Source: Mediterraneibacter agrestimuris
GTDB taxonomy: Bacteria; Bacillota; Clostridia; Lachnospirales; Lachnospiraceae
Reading direction: 5' to 3'
Assembly (NCBI RefSeq): GCF_943193195.1
Contig: NZ_CALPDG010000006.1
Location: 1 to 64,000, forward strand
DNA: 64,000 nt
The position numbers and the translations under genes were made by a program. The notes beneath the pieces were generated by a model. That model was not told the DNA's origin and did not search any database. It saw only the letters and a program-made list of their open reading frames with translations. This document shows, in pieces, positions 60,710 to 64,000 of this stretch (the stretch's first letter is position 1; every line of letters starts with the position of its first letter).

Positions 60710-61522
60710 TTACATATTTACTACAATCTTAGCAACTAATGCCTTGAAATCTTTTGCCACTCTGTCAGCCGTTTCCTGCACTTCTTTGTGATTCAGTTCT
60801 ACTTTGGAAATTCCTGCTGCCATGTTTGTAATACATGATATTCCACACACTTCAAGTCCCATGTGACGGGCTGCCATCGCCTCACACGCTGTACTCATAC
60901 CTACTGCGTCCCCTCCCCAGGTCTGTGCAAGTCTGACTTCTGCCGGTGTTTCGTAGTTCGGTCCTGTAAACTGTACATATACACCTTCCTGCATTGTAAG
61001 CCCAAGTTCTGCAGCACATGATTTAATTATTCCCTGAAGACGTTTACTGTAAACTTCACTCATATCAGGAAATCTTGTTCCAAGTTCTTCAACGTTTGGT
61101 CCGATCAATGGGCTTGGAACTCCTGTTGTGATATGGTCTGTGATAATCATCAGATCACCCGGTTTGAAGTTTTCATTACTCCCCCCGGCTGCATTTGTTA
61201 AAAGAATTTTCTTTGCGCCCATCATCCCCATAAGACGTGTCGGAAGAACAACGTCCTGCATCGGATATCCCTCATAATAATGAACACGTCCCTGCATGAT
61301 CACTACAGGAGTTTTTTCAACATAACCAAATACAAAGCGTCCCGCATGACCTTTCACTGTTGACACTGGAAATCCTTCAATCTCTGTGTAACTGATCGTA
61401 TCTGCGATTTCGATTTCATTTGCAAACTCACCAAGCCCTGAACCTAAAATCAAACCTATTTCCGGTACGAAATCAGTTTTTTCTCTTACACTTGCTAAGC
61501 ATTTCATTAATTTGTTGTACAT
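60710..61522 (-). CDS. punA: Purine nucleoside phosphorylase (PNP/MTAP family)
   Basis: Trimeric-type phosphorylase of 270 residues that releases the base from purine (deoxy)nucleosides with phosphate. Motifs are GLILGSGLGEFANE (phosphate loop), GHAGRFVFG, GRVHYYEGYPMQDVVLP, LTNAAGGSNENFKPGD and GGDAVGMSTACEAMAARHMG. It is the first gene of the leftward nucleoside operon. Confidence 0.95.
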   Translation of the reverse strand: MYNKLMKCLASVREKTDFVPEIGLILGSGLGEFANEIEIADTISYTEIEGFPVSTVKGHAGRFVFGYVEKTPVVIMQGRVHYYEGYPMQDVVLPTRLMGMMGAKKILLTNAAGGSNENFKPGDLMIITDHITTGVPSPLIGPNVEELGTRFPDMSEVYSKRLQGIIKSCAAELGLTMQEGVYVQFTGPNYETPAEVRLAQTWGGDAVGMSTACEAMAARHMGLEVCGISCITNMAAGISKVELNHKEVQETADRVAKDFKALVAKIVVNM

Positions 61523-61598
61523 AATTTTTATTCCTTTCTGTTTATATTTTTTTAACTGTTTGTTTTAATCATTTTAATAAATTATGTTTTTTCGCCAT

Positions 61599-61612
61599 AC
61601 GACACCTGTCGT
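61599..61612. promoter_or_regulatory. Perfect dyad ACGACA-CC-TGTCGT upstream of punA
   Basis: A 14-bp palindrome with a 2-nt centre, 77 nt before the punA start. On the complement a CATAAT box (61586-61581 region) lies downstream of it. The size and symmetry suit a dimeric Crp/Fnr-type protein such as the one encoded in the operon. Confidence 0.5.
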
Positions 61613-61693
61613 AAATTTAATATATTTTATGTTTTTCTACTTTTTCCACAAATTCCATTCTTCTTTTTTGTTACTTTTTCACACAAAAAAAGC

Positions 61694-61744
61694 TTGACAG
61701 CTTCCTGAAACTGATTCGGTCAGATAAGGAAGCTGTCAAAAACA
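61694..61744 (-). terminator. Intrinsic terminator after the JetD-like gene
   Basis: TTGACAGCTTCC (61694-61705) pairs with GGAAGCTGTCAA (61728-61739); on the complement the stem is followed by GCTTTTTTTG. It ends the leftward defence operon. Confidence 0.85.
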
Positions 61745-61754
61745 CAATCCGATA

Positions 61755-63050
61755 TCAATATAATAACAGACCTATCATAGTTTCTTGATACGCTGCTTTT
61801 CTTTTTCTGTACATCGCTTCCCTCATCTCCTGAAGTTCCCCGATATAAACCTGTTCCAGTTTTTTTACTCTTTTTTCGGTAAGCTCAACCTCTGATAAAT
61901 ATTTTTCATACCAGGACACATGATAGTTCCATAATATAAGCCGGTCTTGAAATCTCACTTTTAGGCGTTGTGCGATCAACAGCCCTTCCGGATCAAAGTC
62001 TCCGGCATACCAGAAAACACTGTCTTTAGTAAACTTATCCATAAGAATAAGCACCGCCAGCCGAAGCTGTCCGTTTCCACATACAATCGTCCATTCCGGG
62101 TGTTCGCCGACCAATACTGAAAATACTGCCGGATTTTCTACAACATATACCCGCTTCTCTTGACCGCAGATTTTTTGCAGATTCCCAATTGTCTGTAATG
62201 TCAGTTTCACCGGTTCCTTATTTTTCAGAAATCCCTCGATCCCCTCATGAAGTTCTCCATCCGCCTTCCAACCGTGAATTCCATATGCCAATACGTCATT
62301 CGACACCTCGTCCTTTAGGATTCCCGCCTCGTAATACAATTTATTTTTATACTCCACCCTGGAAAGAGATTCTGATTTCACATCAGAAACCTGACTCCTG
62401 ATATAGGCAAAAAGCAGTTTCTCCCCTTGCTTTCCTTCATCGAAATAATGTGGATTTCCTGTTGCCTTTGCCGAGAACACTGCCAGTAATTCTTTTTTCT
62501 TTTTATCCTGCAGCATCTTCAATTCCAAAATCCCTTGCATCACATGATTCAATATATCTGTAAGATTTTCCTGATTTTCTTTATACAATTGCATCAAAAG
62601 CAGATATCCTTCTTTTTGCTCTGTCAGCACACTTTCCAGCCATGCTCTGCCCTCATGTCCAGAAAAATATACCAATAATTCTGCAAAATAACTCTCTCTT
62701 TTCTCAGATCTTCGCCGCTCAATTTCCTTTCTTCCTATCAGAGATTCTTTGAAATAAGCCTCCAGGATTATTTCCCATGTGAATTCCGAAAATTTACTGT
62801 CCTTCAGACATTGTTCCATCTTTTTTGCAGAAATAGAGATTGTTTTGTTAGACGTATAATCCTTTTGGAAAAAGCCGCCTAACTGGTTTTTCTCTTCCCT
62901 GTCAAGCCCGGTAAGACATACGGTTCCCCCAAAACGCCCCAGTCCTTCGTATTTCTCTCTCATTTTCAGGAACAGTTTTTTATATACAGGACGTTCTTTA
63001 AAATACGATACGCACTCCTCTAACTTCACTTTTTGCTCTGTTTTATCCAT
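61755..63050 (-). CDS. Wadjet JetD-like TOPRIM-domain protein (TIGR02679/DUF2399 type)
   Basis: Protein of 431 residues. The C-terminal third has the TOPRIM pattern: VYVVENPAVFSVLV (acidic residue about 305) and FWYAGDFDPEGLLIAQRLK (Asp-x-Asp about 353). The N-terminal part is mostly helical. This is the JetD subunit type of the Wadjet systems, which cleaves DNA when the SMC partner extrudes a small circular plasmid. It overlaps the SMC-like gene by 8 nt and is the last gene before a terminator. The assignment to the TIGR02677-TIGR02680 subtype rests on motif and gene order; the other subunits are outside the window. Confidence 0.82.
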   Translation of the reverse strand: MDKTEQKVKLEECVSYFKERPVYKKLFLKMREKYEGLGRFGGTVCLTGLDREEKNQLGGFFQKDYTSNKTISISAKKMEQCLKDSKFSEFTWEIILEAYFKESLIGRKEIERRRSEKRESYFAELLVYFSGHEGRAWLESVLTEQKEGYLLLMQLYKENQENLTDILNHVMQGILELKMLQDKKKKELLAVFSAKATGNPHYFDEGKQGEKLLFAYIRSQVSDVKSESLSRVEYKNKLYYEAGILKDEVSNDVLAYGIHGWKADGELHEGIEGFLKNKEPVKLTLQTIGNLQKICGQEKRVYVVENPAVFSVLVGEHPEWTIVCGNGQLRLAVLILMDKFTKDSVFWYAGDFDPEGLLIAQRLKVRFQDRLILWNYHVSWYEKYLSEVELTEKRVKKLEQVYIGELQEMREAMYRKRKAAYQETMIGLLLY

Positions 63051-64000
63051 GCTGTAAATCCTTTTCAGTCACCATACTTTTTATACTTCCATTCCAGACA
63101 TAACGTATCACGGTAACATATCTTGCATTCTCCGGCCGGACTAACTGATAAATCGCAAGCCCAGGTACTGTATCATAATCCCCCCATAAAATCTGTGAGT
63201 TGATCATGAAGTTAAACTCAAATTCTACCATCAGCCGGAACATATCCCGAATATTCATTTCATCTACTCCGGCAAACGCTTCATCCAGAGAAATCAAATA
63301 CGGCGCATCCTTCCTGGCTCCGGCATACTTAGCCACTACTGCCGAGAACAGGGGGACATACATTGCCATAGCTTTCTCGCCGCCGCTAAAGGTAAAGAAT
63401 ACACGGTCCGTCAGTTCCTTTTTCTTCTCTCCTGTCTTCTGACATTCCAATTGAAATTCAAACCATTGACGATAATCCAGAACAGTCCGCATAATTGCAT
63501 GGAACGACTGTACATTTCCCACATCATTTACTGACTTCCTCGCCTCATCAATTTTAGAACGGAAATGCCTTGAAAGCTGATGTGCCTCTTCCGGACGCAT
63601 AATCTCAACATCCTTTTGCAAAAGTTCCACGAGCGCTCTCGTATCCAATTGTTCTTCCTTATCTGCACGCTTATTTTTCCACCGAAGGCTTAAAGTGAGT
63701 CCGCTGGAAGTTTTCATAGATTCCATAAGTGTATTCATTTTTTCTACCCATCGCTTACTGGACTGAATCTTCCCGCGGATTTTCTTGCTGATCGTATTTG
63801 CCAGAATATCTTCAAACAACTCTCTGTCTTTATCACTTAAAAGTTTTCTTTGTACTTCTGCATCTTCCTGCATCCTTGCGATTAATTCTTTAAACTTTAC
63901 AGTCGTCCCTCGATATTTTGCAGAAATGTCGATCCGCCTCATGTTTATGCCAAATGCTCTGGCTTCTTCATCTATTTCTCCAAATAATGCTTGAAGAGTA
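63043..64000 (-). CDS. SMC/SbcC-like ATPase of a Wadjet-type system (JetC, TIGR02680-like), 3' part
   Basis: The frame is open to the window edge (319 codons seen), so the 5' part, with the Walker A motif, lies outside. The visible part has a helical arm, the ABC signature FSGGEKAMAMYVPLF, Walker B YLISLDEAFAGVDE and a C-terminal NSQILWGDYDTVPGLAIY segment. These are the features of very large TIGR02680-type SMC proteins. An internal ATG at 63942 is not the start, because coding continues upstream without a stop. It is coupled to the JetD-like gene. JetA- and JetB-type genes would be expected further right. Confidence 0.85.
   Translation of the reverse strand, partial: TLQALFGEIDEEARAFGINMRRIDISAKYRGTTVKFKELIARMQEDAEVQRKLLSDKDRELFEDILANTISKKIRGKIQSSKRWVEKMNTLMESMKTSSGLTLSLRWKNKRADKEEQLDTRALVELLQKDVEIMRPEEAHQLSRHFRSKIDEARKSVNDVGNVQSFHAIMRTVLDYRQWFEFQLECQKTGEKKKELTDRVFFTFSGGEKAMAMYVPLFSAVVAKYAGARKDAPYLISLDEAFAGVDEMNIRDMFRLMVEFEFNFMINSQILWGDYDTVPGLAIYQLVRPENARYVTVIRYVWNGSIKSMVTEKDLQHG

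Noticed and set aside
63942-63944. Internal ATG taken as start of the SMC-like protein
   Set aside because: The frame continues open to the window edge with plausible coding sequence, so the gene is simply cut by the window.
1-64000. CRISPR array
   Set aside because: No regularly spaced identical repeats with unique spacers were seen; the only tandem repeat (30072-30125) has two copies and a promoter context.

Overview
The window comes from a low-to-mid-GC Gram-positive anaerobe, most likely a gut Lachnospiraceae (Clostridia). The evidence is a YesM/YesN-type two-component system, Lpl-type sugar ABC genes, sortase-type surface proteins, a monomeric [FeFe] hydrogenase, an L-box riboswitch, and the clostridial gene order ylxM-ffh-rpsP-khpA-rimM-trmD-rplS-lepB-rbgA-lepB-rnhB-yraN. 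I cannot name the species from sequence alone. Roughly the left 46 kb is accessory (carbohydrate and surface functions). The right part is core translation/secretion genes, a nucleoside-salvage operon and, at the edge, part of a defence locus.

Left region (1-19.9 kb): an IS1380-like element, cut by the window edge, has apparently inserted into a GH3 beta-glucosidase gene. It is followed by a GH31 alpha-xylosidase, a YesM/YesN sensor kinase/response regulator pair, two esterases (alpha/beta and SGNH), a GH29 alpha-L-fucosidase, a GH42 beta-galactosidase, a three-gene sugar ABC importer without its ATPase, a DUF624 (YesL) protein and a GH94 beta-glucan phosphorylase. None of the enzymes has a signal peptide. 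Together they match the linkages of acetylated, fucosylated, galactosylated xyloglucan oligosaccharides, so I read this as an intracellular xyloglucan-oligosaccharide utilisation locus.

Middle region (19.9-46.5 kb): an NhaC-family transporter behind a clear lysine riboswitch; a surface pair made of a 1763-residue M60 (mucin-type) metallopeptidase with a dockerin, and a sortase-anchored cohesin-like/FIVAR protein 3 nt downstream; a TauBC-like ABC pair without binding protein; a YczE-like membrane protein behind a duplicated operator; a GltD-like flavoprotein plus [FeFe] hydrogenase; a GlgX-type debranching enzyme; a CaxA antiporter next to an ECF sigma/anti-sigma pair and a small secreted EF-hand-like protein; an NSS transporter; and a GH36 alpha-galactosidase locus whose ABC importer is decaying. 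A tRNA-Thr(CGU) gene follows.

Right region (46.7-64 kb): mscS, pgeF, yraN, rnhB, two signal peptidases, rbgA, rplS, trmD, rimM, khpA, rpsP, ffh and ylxM, then punA-crp/fnr-deoB-nupC-deoC (nucleoside catabolism). The right edge holds a JetD-like TOPRIM protein and the 3' part of a TIGR02680-like SMC ATPase gene, which are the distal genes of a Wadjet-type anti-plasmid system that continues outside the window. Several intergenic spaces on the right carry related hairpin-rich repeats, the most elaborate being a 137-nt element next to deoC.
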